Source: Actinomycetes bacterium
Lineage (GTDB): Bacteria > Actinomycetota > Acidimicrobiia > Acidimicrobiales > Acidimicrobiaceae
NCBI GenBank assembly: GCA_021777475.1
Contig: JAJYDM010000008.1
Location: 1-44,914 of the forward strand
Direction of reading: 5' to 3'
DNA: 44,914 nucleotides
In this document: positions 26,395-35,093 of the stretch, piece after piece
Position numbering within the stretch: the stretch's first letter is position 1
Layout: every line of letters begins with the position of its first letter
Made by a program: the position numbers and the translations under genes
The notes under the pieces: generated by a model
Told to the model about the DNA's origin: nothing
What the model saw: the letters and a program-made list of their open reading frames with translations, nothing else
Database searches by the model: none

Positions 26395-28416
26395 CTATAG
26401 TTCTCGCCAAAAACCAACTTCCTTTCGTGCCAGGCTATGATCGCGAAGCGCGGGGATATCCCCGACACGGTCGGCGAGGCGACGTTCGGTACGACCACGT
26501 GGCAACACCCTGTGGTTTGCCCTGCTGACAAAAAAATCCGCAAGACCTTTCGAGGTGTCGAGATAGGCAAACTCTCCAAGATGGAGCCCAAAGTCACCAT
26601 CATGGACGAACAACCTTCCTGCATCAGTGGTGCTCATAATATGAAGCGGTGAAATCATGGAGTTGAGGTTCAGGTCGCCAAACGGAATCGTACAGGCTTG
26701 GCCTCCTTCGCGGAACCTGACAAGTTGGTTCCTAACATCGATCTGACCCTGTCTTTCCTGGCCAAGGTGCACCCTGTTTGGTAGGTAATGGATCCATACG
26801 GGCTCAGAATCATAGAACCCACATGGTCCAACTCGAACTCCGAGCTGGTCTGCCAATTCCTGTCGGGCTAGATCACGATCTCTTCTCGTAGCGAAAACCA
26901 GGTGAGATTGGACCTTGCCTCCATTTGCCTGGGTCGCAGCGTCAGCAGCCACGCAACTGATCAGCCTTTTCAATTCTTGAGCTAATGAATCCGCAGGCAC
27001 AGTGCCTTCTCCCCTACCCAAGATAAGGCCCTTCCCCAGATTTGACGCACAAATGTCGGCAACCTCTGAAAGCGGAGTCATCGGCAACCCTTCGACAAAG
27101 CCATGCCTATCGTCGCAGTTTCGATTCAACACAATGACCGTATTCTGGTGACTATACCTCGAGGAGAGCTCCGCAATCTTTTCTAAATCGATCTTGCCAA
27201 AAACCACGATCTCGACTGGATCAGCAAGTGACTCATCTGGCGACAGCTCCCCGGGAAAAAAGTGGCCGACCTCTGAACCGTTAGCCAATACGCCAACGAT
27301 TCTGCCAAGAGTAAACGCCTCCACTCTCTGATAAAGATCGTCATCAAAAGCTATAAATTTCACCCATCCCTGGCCGCGGCCTGGCAACATCACTCTACGT
27401 GAAAAAGCATCTTGGAAAAGACTCGGATGGCGCACAATTGTCGGACTTGGTTTTTCCCTAATGTGACCCATAGTCCGGGGCAAAAGCGCCTGCAACTTTT
27501 CCGGAGCATGGCCATTAGAGAAAGCCTCAGAGGCCCAGCGCATTTTAAGGCTATCGGAATCCAGCGCCAACTTTTCGGACCTGGTAATCAGCGAAGCTGC
27601 CCTGGAGGCACCTGGTGCAGTGGTGCCCCAGTCGTCGAGCAGTTTTTCCACCTGGCGCGAACGCTTGGAAAAGAGCCTGGACAACTCAGCCGGAAATCCG
27701 GGAATCTCGGTGGGGCCACCAACCTCGTCAAGTCCCCTCTCTATCATGACCAACCCCAAACGCCGGTAGACCTCTGCGGCAACGGATTTTCTGTACTCGG
27801 CGGATAGCTGCTGGACCTCGGAGTAAAGGGCGTTCGAATTAACAGCCCTGAGAATGCCTGGCTTCATTTCCACCCGATTCGCCAAAATCACGTGCGTATG
27901 CACATGCGGGTCCAAGGCACGCGAAGTCTGATGCACAAATCCGACTGCTGAAATTTCAGCACCGCTACCCCAGCTCAGCCCGGGTTGAATCAATCTTACC
28001 AACCCGGCTACAGCTGAATTGTGGGCATGAAGAATCTGATTAGACGCCTCGGAAGGCAGCAACCCGAACATGATCGAAAGTTGTTTGGGAGCAACCAGGC
28101 ACAAGTCATAACCTATGTTCCTGATTGGCCGCAGAAATCTTGGATCCTTTCGCAGTCTCCGCAATTCGTCCAGCAAATCTGCCAAATGTTTAAGGTTGTA
28201 GGAGCTGGAATCCCAGGCCCCAAAAAAGCTCACCTCATTGGAATCCAGCATTCTGCGGGAATCCTCATTGCCGCTTGCGATATTCGTAAAATAATAAGGA
28301 AGCCGCCTAGAGTCAAGAGAAGTCACGAAAAGACCCGACACTTTATCCACCAAGCAATTCCGGTTTGCATACTGCGGGTCTGACCAACTATCGCAGATGG
28401 TACACCCCCCAGTCAA
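26395..28416 (-). CDS. TrwC/MobF-type relaxase with degenerate helicase region
   Basis: A 673-residue protein (from a TTG start). The N-terminal half has relaxase motifs: a Tyr pair in RLPYYF (41-42), GYDLCLVAPKQLSIMFGL (102-119; canonical form FDLTFSAPKSVS) and the metal site VHQTSRALDPHVHTHVILAN with His162, 171, 173 and 175. Such enzymes nick one DNA strand and stay attached through Tyr. The second half lacks Walker A (GxxGxGKT). Segments such as VVFGKIDLEKIAEL...NTVIVLNRN and EFAYLDTSKGLADFFV line up by eye with helicase motifs of TraI/TrwC but have lost the key residues. It begins 6 bases after the PafBC stop. No type IV secretion, coupling protein or oriT was seen in the window. The true N-terminus (TTG 28416 or a later GTG) is uncertain. 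Confidence 0.8.
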   Translation of the reverse strand: MTGGCTICDSWSDPQYANRNCLVDKVSGLFVTSLDSRRLPYYFTNIASGNEDSRRMLDSNEVSFFGAWDSSSYNLKHLADLLDELRRLRKDPRFLRPIRNIGYDLCLVAPKQLSIMFGLLPSEASNQILHAHNSAVAGLVRLIQPGLSWGSGAEISAVGFVHQTSRALDPHVHTHVILANRVEMKPGILRAVNSNALYSEVQQLSAEYRKSVAAEVYRRLGLVMIERGLDEVGGPTEIPGFPAELSRLFSKRSRQVEKLLDDWGTTAPGASRAASLITRSEKLALDSDSLKMRWASEAFSNGHAPEKLQALLPRTMGHIREKPSPTIVRHPSLFQDAFSRRVMLPGRGQGWVKFIAFDDDLYQRVEAFTLGRIVGVLANGSEVGHFFPGELSPDESLADPVEIVVFGKIDLEKIAELSSRYSHQNTVIVLNRNCDDRHGFVEGLPMTPLSEVADICASNLGKGLILGRGEGTVPADSLAQELKRLISCVAADAATQANGGKVQSHLVFATRRDRDLARQELADQLGVRVGPCGFYDSEPVWIHYLPNRVHLGQERQGQIDVRNQLVRFREGGQACTIPFGDLNLNSMISPLHIMSTTDAGRLFVHDGDFGLHLGEFAYLDTSKGLADFFVSRANHRVLPRGRTERRLADRVGDIPALRDHSLARKEVGFWREL

Positions 28417-28422
28417 AGGAAA

Positions 28423-30444
28423 TTATGAGTACATGTCCAGCAACGTCCTGACCGCATCCTCCCTCAACTGCCTGAGATGGAGCGGAAAAACGATGAACGC
28501 GGAGGGGCCAAGCCGGACCAGCACTCTGGATAACCACGCTGTTGACGAGGATTGAAACCCATACACTTCGAATTCCTGGATTTCGGCTAGCAGCCTTGGA
28601 GATGCAACAAGTCTTTCGACAAGCCATCCCGACCCGGCGGGAATTGCCAACACCACCGACTCTCCGGCCCCGCCAAAAGCGCTGGGAATATCACCTCCCG
28701 CAATCCGTTCAAGCTCACTTTCAGGCAGGTCAAAACCCCCGTCAGTCAGCTCGCATGAAATAATTCTTCCCAATGAAAAGTGCCTTATCTCATCGGTCAA
28801 ATGGCAAAATCCCCTGAGGTACCAACGTCCCGACTCGGTGAACAACTGGTAAGGATCCACCTGTCTGGTGCTGACCCGCTCAGAAGAAGACGAAAAATAG
28901 GTGATTTCCACGCTTCGGCGCTCGTTGGCGGCCGTCCTAAGGTCCTTGAGAAAGTATGGCTCTTCCATGCCAACATCCACCTCGCTCACGGCAACATCAA
29001 ACTTTGAAAGTGACTTCTTCAATTTCGCGAGTGCTGACAGCAAATACTGGTCCTGGTGGATTCCAGGAACTTTCAATGCAACGAGCGCAGTAGTCGCCAA
29101 CACCATGGCTTCGAGAGTGGTGAGCTTCCTGGGCGAAGTGATAATTTCCATGTCAATGAAACTGTCCACAGTTCCGTCATCTTCAACGATGATTTCAAGA
29201 AGCGAGTCGGGCGTATATGGCGGCAAACCGCAGCAGGCAGCAACTTCAAGCAGCCTGATAACCTCTGAATCAGTGATGCCGAAAGTCTTGGAAATCTCCA
29301 CCACCGTTGTACTCTTCTTTCTGGCAAGCCAGGGAAGAATTTTCACCAGCACCGAGTACATCGCAGTGGCACTTCGCAGATCACTCCTGCCGCCGTCTGC
29401 CTTATCGGCTGAGATCGGATCCGGGCTATTTCCCACACTCAAAGCGTTGAAAACATCTTCACCTCCGCCTGGATTATCTTGTTTGAACTGGCTTGCGACC
29501 GAGTCCCTGACTTGAGTTTCGGGCACACTGAGCATCTGGTTGAGATACGCAACCAACTCCGCAACCAGCGGCCGAGGCTCCAGTAGAACCGCCTTATCAA
29601 AGTTGCTGAGAAGCCAGTCGAAAAAAGAACCGGAGTCCGCAATCTTGATGCTGACAACCAACGACCCATCGGGTCTCCACTCTGCCGCACCCTGTCCACC
29701 GAGTTCGTAGCTAACCAGCGGTGCGACATCAGGATGAACCAGCACCCGCACTGTCACAAGATCGCCTTCCCCGATTTCCCACCTGTTCTTTGGCAGTCTG
29801 GAAGATATGTCAAAATCTCCCGGTCTTTCAAGACTATCAATGCCCGTAATTTCAACCTCTGACTCAATGCGATTGACAAGAAAGGTTTTCACCAGCCCTG
29901 ACTCACGCTCATTTCCCAATAAATACCAATTTCCCCACCTAAAAGAAATCCCGTAAACGTCCAGGTTTCGCAGCTTGGACCTGTAAGTGAATAAAACGAC
30001 TTTTCGAGCTGCCATTGCCTCAAATAGACGAAAGAGCGCAGGGTGGCTAGGGATGCTCGCTACCGTGGCATCCTGTCCAGATACCACACAACCAAGCTTT
30101 TGGAGAGCTGTCTCCCCTTCACCTCCGCCAAAACTAACCATCGCGCTTGCCGCCGCTAGCGAAGACGCCTCATCGTTACTGAAACGCAAATCTGGAATGA
30201 TCATGTCTGACTTGTCAATTTGGTATCCAAATTGTTCAACTCCGGGAATCTGGTGGGTGACAATTGGTATTCCAAGCTCGCGAAGCTCTTTCTTTGCTCG
30301 TTCGAACGCCTTATGCCGTGCGGCCGGAGAGTCTGGAAAACCGCCAACTCGGCGGGCAATCTCATCCAGAGAAAGCGGCTTTCTGGTATCCAAAAGGAGC
30401 ATAACTAAATTCAATAACCTTGGAAATTTGTCTGTCTTAGCCAA
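28423..30444 (-). CDS. pafBC: fused PafB-PafC WYL-domain DNA-damage regulator
   Basis: About 673 residues made of two tandem HTH-WYL units in one chain. The first (~1-310) begins KFPRLLNLVMLLLDTRKPLSLDEIARRV, as in PafB. Its WYL part includes VLFTYRSK and FRWGNWYLLG. The second (~360-673) has PWLARKKSTTVVEISKTFGI with ACCGLPPYTPDSL, as in PafC, and its WYL part has VEITYFSS and GRWYLRGFCHL. PafBC activates many RecA-independent DNA-damage genes in mycobacteria; fused forms are known in other actinobacteria. The ORF extends to 30537, but AAAGAGG precedes the TTG at 30444, where homology begins, so that start is preferred. No Pup-proteasome or tatAC genes are near. The relaxase gene follows by 6 bases. 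Confidence 0.9.
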   Translation of the reverse strand: MAKTDKFPRLLNLVMLLLDTRKPLSLDEIARRVGGFPDSPAARHKAFERAKKELRELGIPIVTHQIPGVEQFGYQIDKSDMIIPDLRFSNDEASSLAAASAMVSFGGGEGETALQKLGCVVSGQDATVASIPSHPALFRLFEAMAARKVVLFTYRSKLRNLDVYGISFRWGNWYLLGNERESGLVKTFLVNRIESEVEITGIDSLERPGDFDISSRLPKNRWEIGEGDLVTVRVLVHPDVAPLVSYELGGQGAAEWRPDGSLVVSIKIADSGSFFDWLLSNFDKAVLLEPRPLVAELVAYLNQMLSVPETQVRDSVASQFKQDNPGGGEDVFNALSVGNSPDPISADKADGGRSDLRSATAMYSVLVKILPWLARKKSTTVVEISKTFGITDSEVIRLLEVAACCGLPPYTPDSLLEIIVEDDGTVDSFIDMEIITSPRKLTTLEAMVLATTALVALKVPGIHQDQYLLSALAKLKKSLSKFDVAVSEVDVGMEEPYFLKDLRTAANERRSVEITYFSSSSERVSTRQVDPYQLFTESGRWYLRGFCHLTDEIRHFSLGRIISCELTDGGFDLPESELERIAGGDIPSAFGGAGESVVLAIPAGSGWLVERLVASPRLLAEIQEFEVYGFQSSSTAWLSRVLVRLGPSAFIVFPLHLRQLREDAVRTLLDMYS

Positions 30445-30498
30445 TCCATGTACCTCTTTGCCGACGCGCCAGCGGGTGAAGCGAGCACACAACCCTAA

Positions 30499-30524
30499 AT
30501 GTAGGCTCCAACTTGACCCTACAT
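30499..30524. promoter_or_regulatory. inverted repeat between pafBC and ctaG
   Basis: ATGTAGG/CCTACAT arms (30499-30505 and 30518-30524) are separated by 12 bases in the intergenic region of two divergent genes. It could be an operator for either. No match to the RecA-independent promoter consensus was made. Confidence 0.35.
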
Positions 30525-30551
30525 GCGATAATTTCAACCCAATAATACAAT
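30523..30551 (+). promoter_or_regulatory. probable promoter of ctaG, leaderless
   Basis: ATGCGA (30523-30528), a 17-base spacer and TACAAT (30546-30551) are followed by six bases and the ATG at 30558. The geometry is the same as at the nitroreductase gene (4608-4643). The -35 match is weak; the -10 match is good. Confidence 0.42.
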
Positions 30552-30557
30552 TTTGCT

Positions 30558-31433
30558 ATGGGGCCGCTTTCTTTCCAGTTGCATCCACTAACGATTGTCG
30601 TGACCTGTGTGGCCATCCTGGCATACCCTCTAATTTGCGCGGTCGATGACCGTGCCGTCAAGCATCAATCCTTGAGGGACCGGATTACTTACGGAGTACG
30701 GCAGTCTTCCGCCAAACAGATGTTACTGTTCATTATGGGCATACTGGCGTTATTCATCGCCAACTATTGGCCACTAGCCGACATGTCACAGCACTACCTT
30801 TTGTTGGCACGCATGCTTCAGCAGCTCCTGGTCACACTTGCGGCAGCACCACTTTTGCTATATTCAATTCCGAGAAGTTCAATTGTGGTAATTACGAGGC
30901 CAAGACTTTTGGATGCCACGCTAACCCAACTAACGAGACCGGTTCCAGCGATCATAATCTTCTCCGCAACCACCATAATTGCCATGACCCCGTTACTTGT
31001 AGCTTTCGAAATGTCCTCAATTTGGGCCCAGCAGCTTGTGCATGCTTGGCTGTTGGCTTCAGCGGTGCTGGCATGGACTCCAATTATGAAGATACTCCCT
31101 GGAGTAAGACAGCTGTCTACTGCAGGCAGGCTTGCTTACCTCTTCGTATTGTCGCTGCTCCCGAACATTCCAGCCTTTGTGTTGCTTTTTGCAAAAAGAC
31201 CCCTCTATCTGGGATATGCTCATTCGGAACTGGGGATCAGCCAAATCGCGGATCAGGAACTCACCGGGGCAATGGCCAAAGTCATCTCTCTCGCAGTTTT
31301 TTGGGGAGTCGCCATTTCTATCCTACTTAGAGCCGACAGAGACGAGGAGCTTGGGTTGGATCCAGACCCCATAACCTGGGATGATGTGCAACGTGAACTC
31401 GACCGTAACGCCAAGAGGTTTCCTCAGGGCTAA
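30558..31433 (+). CDS. ctaG: CtaG family cytochrome c oxidase assembly protein
   Basis: A 291-residue membrane protein with about seven hydrophobic segments. The N-terminal HPLTIVVTCVAILAYPLICA, central ARMLQQLLVTLAAAPLLLYSIPR, FEMSSIWAQQLVHAWLL, and a C-terminal DQELTGAMAKVISLAVFWG block match the caa3-type CtaG family (PF09678). These proteins help insert copper into haem-copper oxidases. The C-terminal ~25 residues are acidic and cytoplasmic. It is divergent from pafBC and has no ribosome binding site, which fits the leaderless promoter. No oxidase subunit gene is in the window. Confidence 0.85.
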   Translation: MGPLSFQLHPLTIVVTCVAILAYPLICAVDDRAVKHQSLRDRITYGVRQSSAKQMLLFIMGILALFIANYWPLADMSQHYLLLARMLQQLLVTLAAAPLLLYSIPRSSIVVITRPRLLDATLTQLTRPVPAIIIFSATTIIAMTPLLVAFEMSSIWAQQLVHAWLLASAVLAWTPIMKILPGVRQLSTAGRLAYLFVLSLLPNIPAFVLLFAKRPLYLGYAHSELGISQIADQELTGAMAKVISLAVFWGVAISILLRADRDEELGLDPDPITWDDVQRELDRNAKRFPQG

Positions 31434-31543
31434 ACGGGATTGCGGTTATTGCTAATAGATTACTTATTAACCTTTGCGCATTAGTTGAAACCCACCGAGT
31501 GCGCGCAGAGATAAAGCCTTAGTCCCCAAATTGGAGTTAACAG

Positions 31544-33373
31544 ATGTCACTTCGCCACGACCTCAGAAATGTGGCAATAATCGCCCACGTCGACCACGGG
31601 AAAACCACCTTGGTTGATGCCATGCTCAGAGAAACCGGGGCGTTCAGGGCCAACCAAGAAGTCGTTGAACGCGTTATGGACTCAATGGACCTTGAGCGGG
31701 AAAAAGGCATCACCATCCTGGCCAAACAGACTTCGATCAACTATGAAGGAGTGAAGATTAACATAGTTGACACCCCTGGACACGCTGACTTTGGAGGTGA
31801 AGTGGAGCGTGGACTTGCTATGGTCGACGGTGTCGTTCTACTTGTGGACGCTGCGGAGGGTCCGCTTCCTCAAACTAGGTTTGTTCTCAGAAAGGCTCTG
31901 GAGTCGGATCTGACAATTATTGTCGTCCTAAACAAGATCGACCGTCCGGATGCCCGCCCAAGCGAGGTCATAAACGAGATCTACGAACTCTTTCTGGACT
32001 TGGATGCCAAAGAAAACCAGATCGACTTCCCCATCGTTTACGCCAGCGCCAAGCATGGGTGGGCGAGTCTCGATCCCGACTCGCAAGGTGACAACCTCAA
32101 GCCACTGTTCGAAACGATCCTTGAACACATCCCGGCTCCGGAGTTCGACGAAGACCATCCATTCCAGGCCCTGGTAACAAACATCGACGGTAGTGCCTAC
32201 CTCGGCAGACTGGCCATTTGCCGCGTAGCAAATGGTTGGGTGCGAAGAGGCCAAACTGTCGCCTGGTGCAGAACTGACGGTTCAATTCAGAAGGGCAAAG
32301 TTGCAGAAATTCTAATTACCAACCTTCTGACAAGACAAGAGACCGAGGAAGCAGGGCCGGGAGAGATTGTCGCCATAGCGGGCTTTCAGGAAATCACGAT
32401 TGGCGAAACCCTTGCGGATGCCAATGACCCACGCCCGCTCCCAATATTACGGGTCGATGAACCAAGCCTGTCAATGACCTTCGGCGTCAACACCGCCCCG
32501 CTGTCCGGCCGCGACGGAAAAAAACTCACCGCGCGGCAGCTCAAAACCAGGTTGGACTCCGAACTGGTTGGAAACGTTTCCATCCGAGTCCTTAATACAC
32601 CACGGCCTGACACCTGGGAGGTTCAGGGCCGAGGCGAACTCGCCCTGGCAGTGCTCATCGAAACCATGAGACGTGAGGGTTTTGAACTGACAGTTGGCAA
32701 ACCCCAGGTCCTCACCAAACAAATCGACGGGAAAGTGCACGAGCCGGTTGAACGACTCGAAATAGATATGCCCGAAGAGTTCTTTGGCCCCGTTACTCAG
32801 ACACTGGCACAGCGCAAAGGCTCGCTAGACCAGGTAATAAATCACGGAACGGGCTGGGTGAGAATGACCTACTTCATCCCGTCAAGGGGACTAATCGGAA
32901 TTAGAACGGAACTTCTGACTCAAACCAAAGGCACCGCTATCATAAATCACGGCTTTGAGCGGTGGGAGCCATGGGCAGGCGAAATGCGCAACCGATCGAA
33001 CGGATCGCTGGTGGCGGACAGGACCGGCGTTTCTACGGCCTATGCACTATTGAACCTACAGGAGCGAGGCACGCTTTTCATCGGGCCTGGCGAGGACCTT
33101 TACGAGGGAATGCTCATCGGAGAAAACTCCCGAAACGACGACATGGATGTGAATCCGACCAAAGAAAAGAAGCTGACCAATATCCGATCATCCACCGCAG
33201 AAGAGTTTGTCCGCCTAACACCACCTCTTCGCATGACCCTCGAAGCCGCTCTTGAGTATTTGAACGAAGACGAATGTGTCGAAGTGACACCTGGAGCTGT
33301 CAGACTGCGCAAAGTGACTCTACAAGCGTCGGAGCGAGCCAAGACCCGCAAATCGGGCTCACAATCTAACTGA
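31544..33373 (+). CDS. typA: ribosome-associated translational GTPase TypA/BipA
   Basis: A 609-residue GTPase of the EF-G family. G1 is AHVDHGKTT (~15-23), switch II is [14 protein letters not shown], and G4 is [11 protein letters not shown]. The C-terminal half has the TypA-specific [14 protein letters not shown] and the block [20 protein letters not shown]. TypA binds the ribosome under stress and helps large-subunit assembly. Length is normal for the family (~600). GGAG lies seven bases before the ATG. The 3' end overlaps the stop of the convergent lipoprotein gene by 15 bases. Confidence 0.96.
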   Translation: MSLRHDLRNVAIIAHVDHGKTTLVDAMLRETGAFRANQEVVERVMDSMDLEREKGITILAKQTSINYEGVKINIVDTPGHADFGGEVERGLAMVDGVVLLVDAAEGPLPQTRFVLRKALESDLTIIVVLNKIDRPDARPSEVINEIYELFLDLDAKENQIDFPIVYASAKHGWASLDPDSQGDNLKPLFETILEHIPAPEFDEDHPFQALVTNIDGSAYLGRLAICRVANGWVRRGQTVAWCRTDGSIQKGKVAEILITNLLTRQETEEAGPGEIVAIAGFQEITIGETLADANDPRPLPILRVDEPSLSMTFGVNTAPLSGRDGKKLTARQLKTRLDSELVGNVSIRVLNTPRPDTWEVQGRGELALAVLIETMRREGFELTVGKPQVLTKQIDGKVHEPVERLEIDMPEEFFGPVTQTLAQRKGSLDQVINHGTGWVRMTYFIPSRGLIGIRTELLTQTKGTAIINHGFERWEPWAGEMRNRSNGSLVADRTGVSTAYALLNLQERGTLFIGPGEDLYEGMLIGENSRNDDMDVNPTKEKKLTNIRSSTAEEFVRLTPPLRMTLEAALEYLNEDECVEVTPGAVRLRKVTLQASERAKTRKSGSQSN

Positions 33374-33787
33374 TAAGTTGTGCCTGAAACTGAACGGCAA
33401 TCTTGAGACTTCTCTTTCACCAATGACCTGCCGTGTCTTCGGTGATACAATCACCAGGGCAAAGCGGCCGATTTGGTGCAGTCCGGGAGAAGATCCTGGT
33501 TGCTCCAAACGGTATGCGACCAGACAGAAGTTTGACTCATTCGACGAAATCGACATAGACAACGTGTTCTCAGCGGTCTTTGAGTCCACAAGCCTTACAC
33601 CTAGGTAACGATCTCCAGGAGAGACGGCCCGCTGTGCAACTGGAAGCACCGCAAAACACGAGCCTGCGCCCGATGTGAGACGAAGCCTGTTAGCCGAGCA
33701 CGAAGTCAAAATCGTTCCAGCCACTATCAGAACGATCACAGGCCGCAGGATTGTCCTCGGCATTAGAGATCGCCTCAGTCTATCCAT
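33359..33787 (-). CDS. small predicted lipoprotein
   Basis: About 142 residues from ATG 33787: a basic start (MDRLRRSLMPRTILRP), a hydrophobic segment VIVLIVAGTILTSC with a lipobox (L-T-S-C) and a short secreted domain with two further cysteines (GSCFAVLPV and NFCLVAYRL). No family was recognised. AGGAGG lies six bases before the ATG, inside the end of the upstream flippase gene, which it overlaps by 8 bases; the two are clearly coupled. It also overlaps the typA 3' end by 15 bases in the opposite direction. Confidence 0.7.
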   Translation of the reverse strand: MDRLRRSLMPRTILRPVIVLIVAGTILTSCSANRLRLTSGAGSCFAVLPVAQRAVSPGDRYLGVRLVDSKTAENTLSMSISSNESNFCLVAYRLEQPGSSPGLHQIGRFALVIVSPKTRQVIGEREVSRLPFSFRHNLSVRL

Positions 33788-34838
33788 GCTTACCCTCCTC
33801 AAATATAAGCTTCGAGCCCACCGCTTCGCGACCAGCGGCCGGGGTCTTTAGTCGTAATCCGAAATAGCACCCTATGCCTGGCAATAGCCATATCCAAAAA
33901 CTGAACAATCTGTACAAAAGCACAGCTGCGATCGAAGCCTCCTGATTGCCACCGTAAGCAACAAGTGCGATGGAAATCGACCCCTCTACAACACCAAGTC
34001 CGCCAGGGGTAATCGGAAAATTAGCCGCCAGCTGACCCGCGCTGTACGCCAGCAAGAGTCCCAGGAAAGGAACGGGCGACCTTGTTGCGAAGTAGGCGAT
34101 GACCAATACAGACGCATCGAATATCCAGTTCACGAGTCCCCAAATGAACGCACGGGCGAGTCTTGATCCGGATGGGGAGATATCCCGAATATCTCGTTCA
34201 AGCTCCGAGACCTTTCGGGTCACTTTCCAGGACGCGTTGAGCAAGTGTTCCAAGAATCCCAGCAACGTTCCTACGGCTCTAATCACTCTTTCCGCACGGG
34301 CGACAAGTAAGAATGCCCCGACCAGTACTATTCCAACGCTGACAAGGGAGCCAGTCAGAGAAATGCCCGAAAGACTTCCCTCCGAGATAACAAGTCCGAC
34401 GATTGCAAGTAGAAGTAGCGACATCGCAGCCAAAACATTTGCAGCAAGAACCGCCCAACCGGACAAACCTTCGCTGGCACCCACATCCCTAAAGCGTCTA
34501 TAGGAATACACAGAGGCGAACGCCGCCCCGCCGGGAACGATGTTGGTAATTGAATTCGAGGACAAAAATATCGCCAAAATCCGCCAGAACCCAGTGTCGA
34601 CGCGCCCGGCCATCAGCATTGACCTTTGCAGTTGGGCGTAGGCAGCCATTGAACCACATTCGAGAACCAGCAGAGGGGCAAGAAAGTACAGGTCCATATG
34701 CGAGAAAATGCTCGAAATGCCCGTCAGTTCCGAACTTCGCCCCTCGACCAGGTAAACCGCTACCAGAGCGACGACCAAGACCCAGAAAATTCCGAGGAGT
34801 GCGCGGATCCTGTTGGATAATCGTCGCCGTCTAGCCAT
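33780..34838 (-). CDS. YbhN/LPG-synthase-TM-like flippase-domain membrane protein
   Basis: A 352-residue protein with about eight membrane segments. The pattern NSITNIVPGGAAFASVYSYR near residue 95 and NFPITPGGLGVVEGSISIALVAYG near residue 270 is typical of UPF0104/YbhN proteins, which are related to the membrane domain of MprF-type lysyl-phosphatidylglycerol flippases. The catalytic aminoacyltransferase domain is absent. A role in lipid or glycolipid translocation is inferred from the family only. It is followed by the lipoprotein gene with an 8-base overlap. Confidence 0.82.
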   Translation of the reverse strand: MARRRRLSNRIRALLGIFWVLVVALVAVYLVEGRSSELTGISSIFSHMDLYFLAPLLVLECGSMAAYAQLQRSMLMAGRVDTGFWRILAIFLSSNSITNIVPGGAAFASVYSYRRFRDVGASEGLSGWAVLAANVLAAMSLLLLAIVGLVISEGSLSGISLTGSLVSVGIVLVGAFLLVARAERVIRAVGTLLGFLEHLLNASWKVTRKVSELERDIRDISPSGSRLARAFIWGLVNWIFDASVLVIAYFATRSPVPFLGLLLAYSAGQLAANFPITPGGLGVVEGSISIALVAYGGNQEASIAAVLLYRLFSFWIWLLPGIGCYFGLRLKTPAAGREAVGSKLIFEEGKHG

Positions 34839-34987
34839 CGATGTCGGCCTTCATCCGTTTGCCAGCGCTAAAAAGTCGCGGCAGTGCGTAACTTTTCAAC
34901 GATGAAGTCTCTCCTGCAGCAATTCCCTTATATGAAGCATAACTATGGCTTTTGCTCAATGGTCGCTTTACCTTGTAAAAGAGGTTC

Positions 34988-35041
34988 GGCCCAGCAATTG
35001 GCTGAAACCTGATAAGTCCCAATTAAGGTTGCTTTCGGGCC
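34988..35041 (+). promoter_or_regulatory. structured region upstream of the carboxyltransferase gene
   Basis: An imperfect hairpin can be drawn: outer stem GGCCC/GGGCC (34988-34992, 35037-35041) and inner stem AATTGG/CCAATT (34996-35001, 35019-35024), with GCAA/TTGC as an alternative middle pairing. It starts 106 and ends 53 bases before the GTG at 35094. It matches no riboswitch class I recognise, so it is only a candidate leader structure. Confidence 0.3.
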
Positions 35042-35093
35042 GACTTTCGTGAAAGTCTCCACTAAGTTACTTTGACACGTTAGAGGTCAGCGG

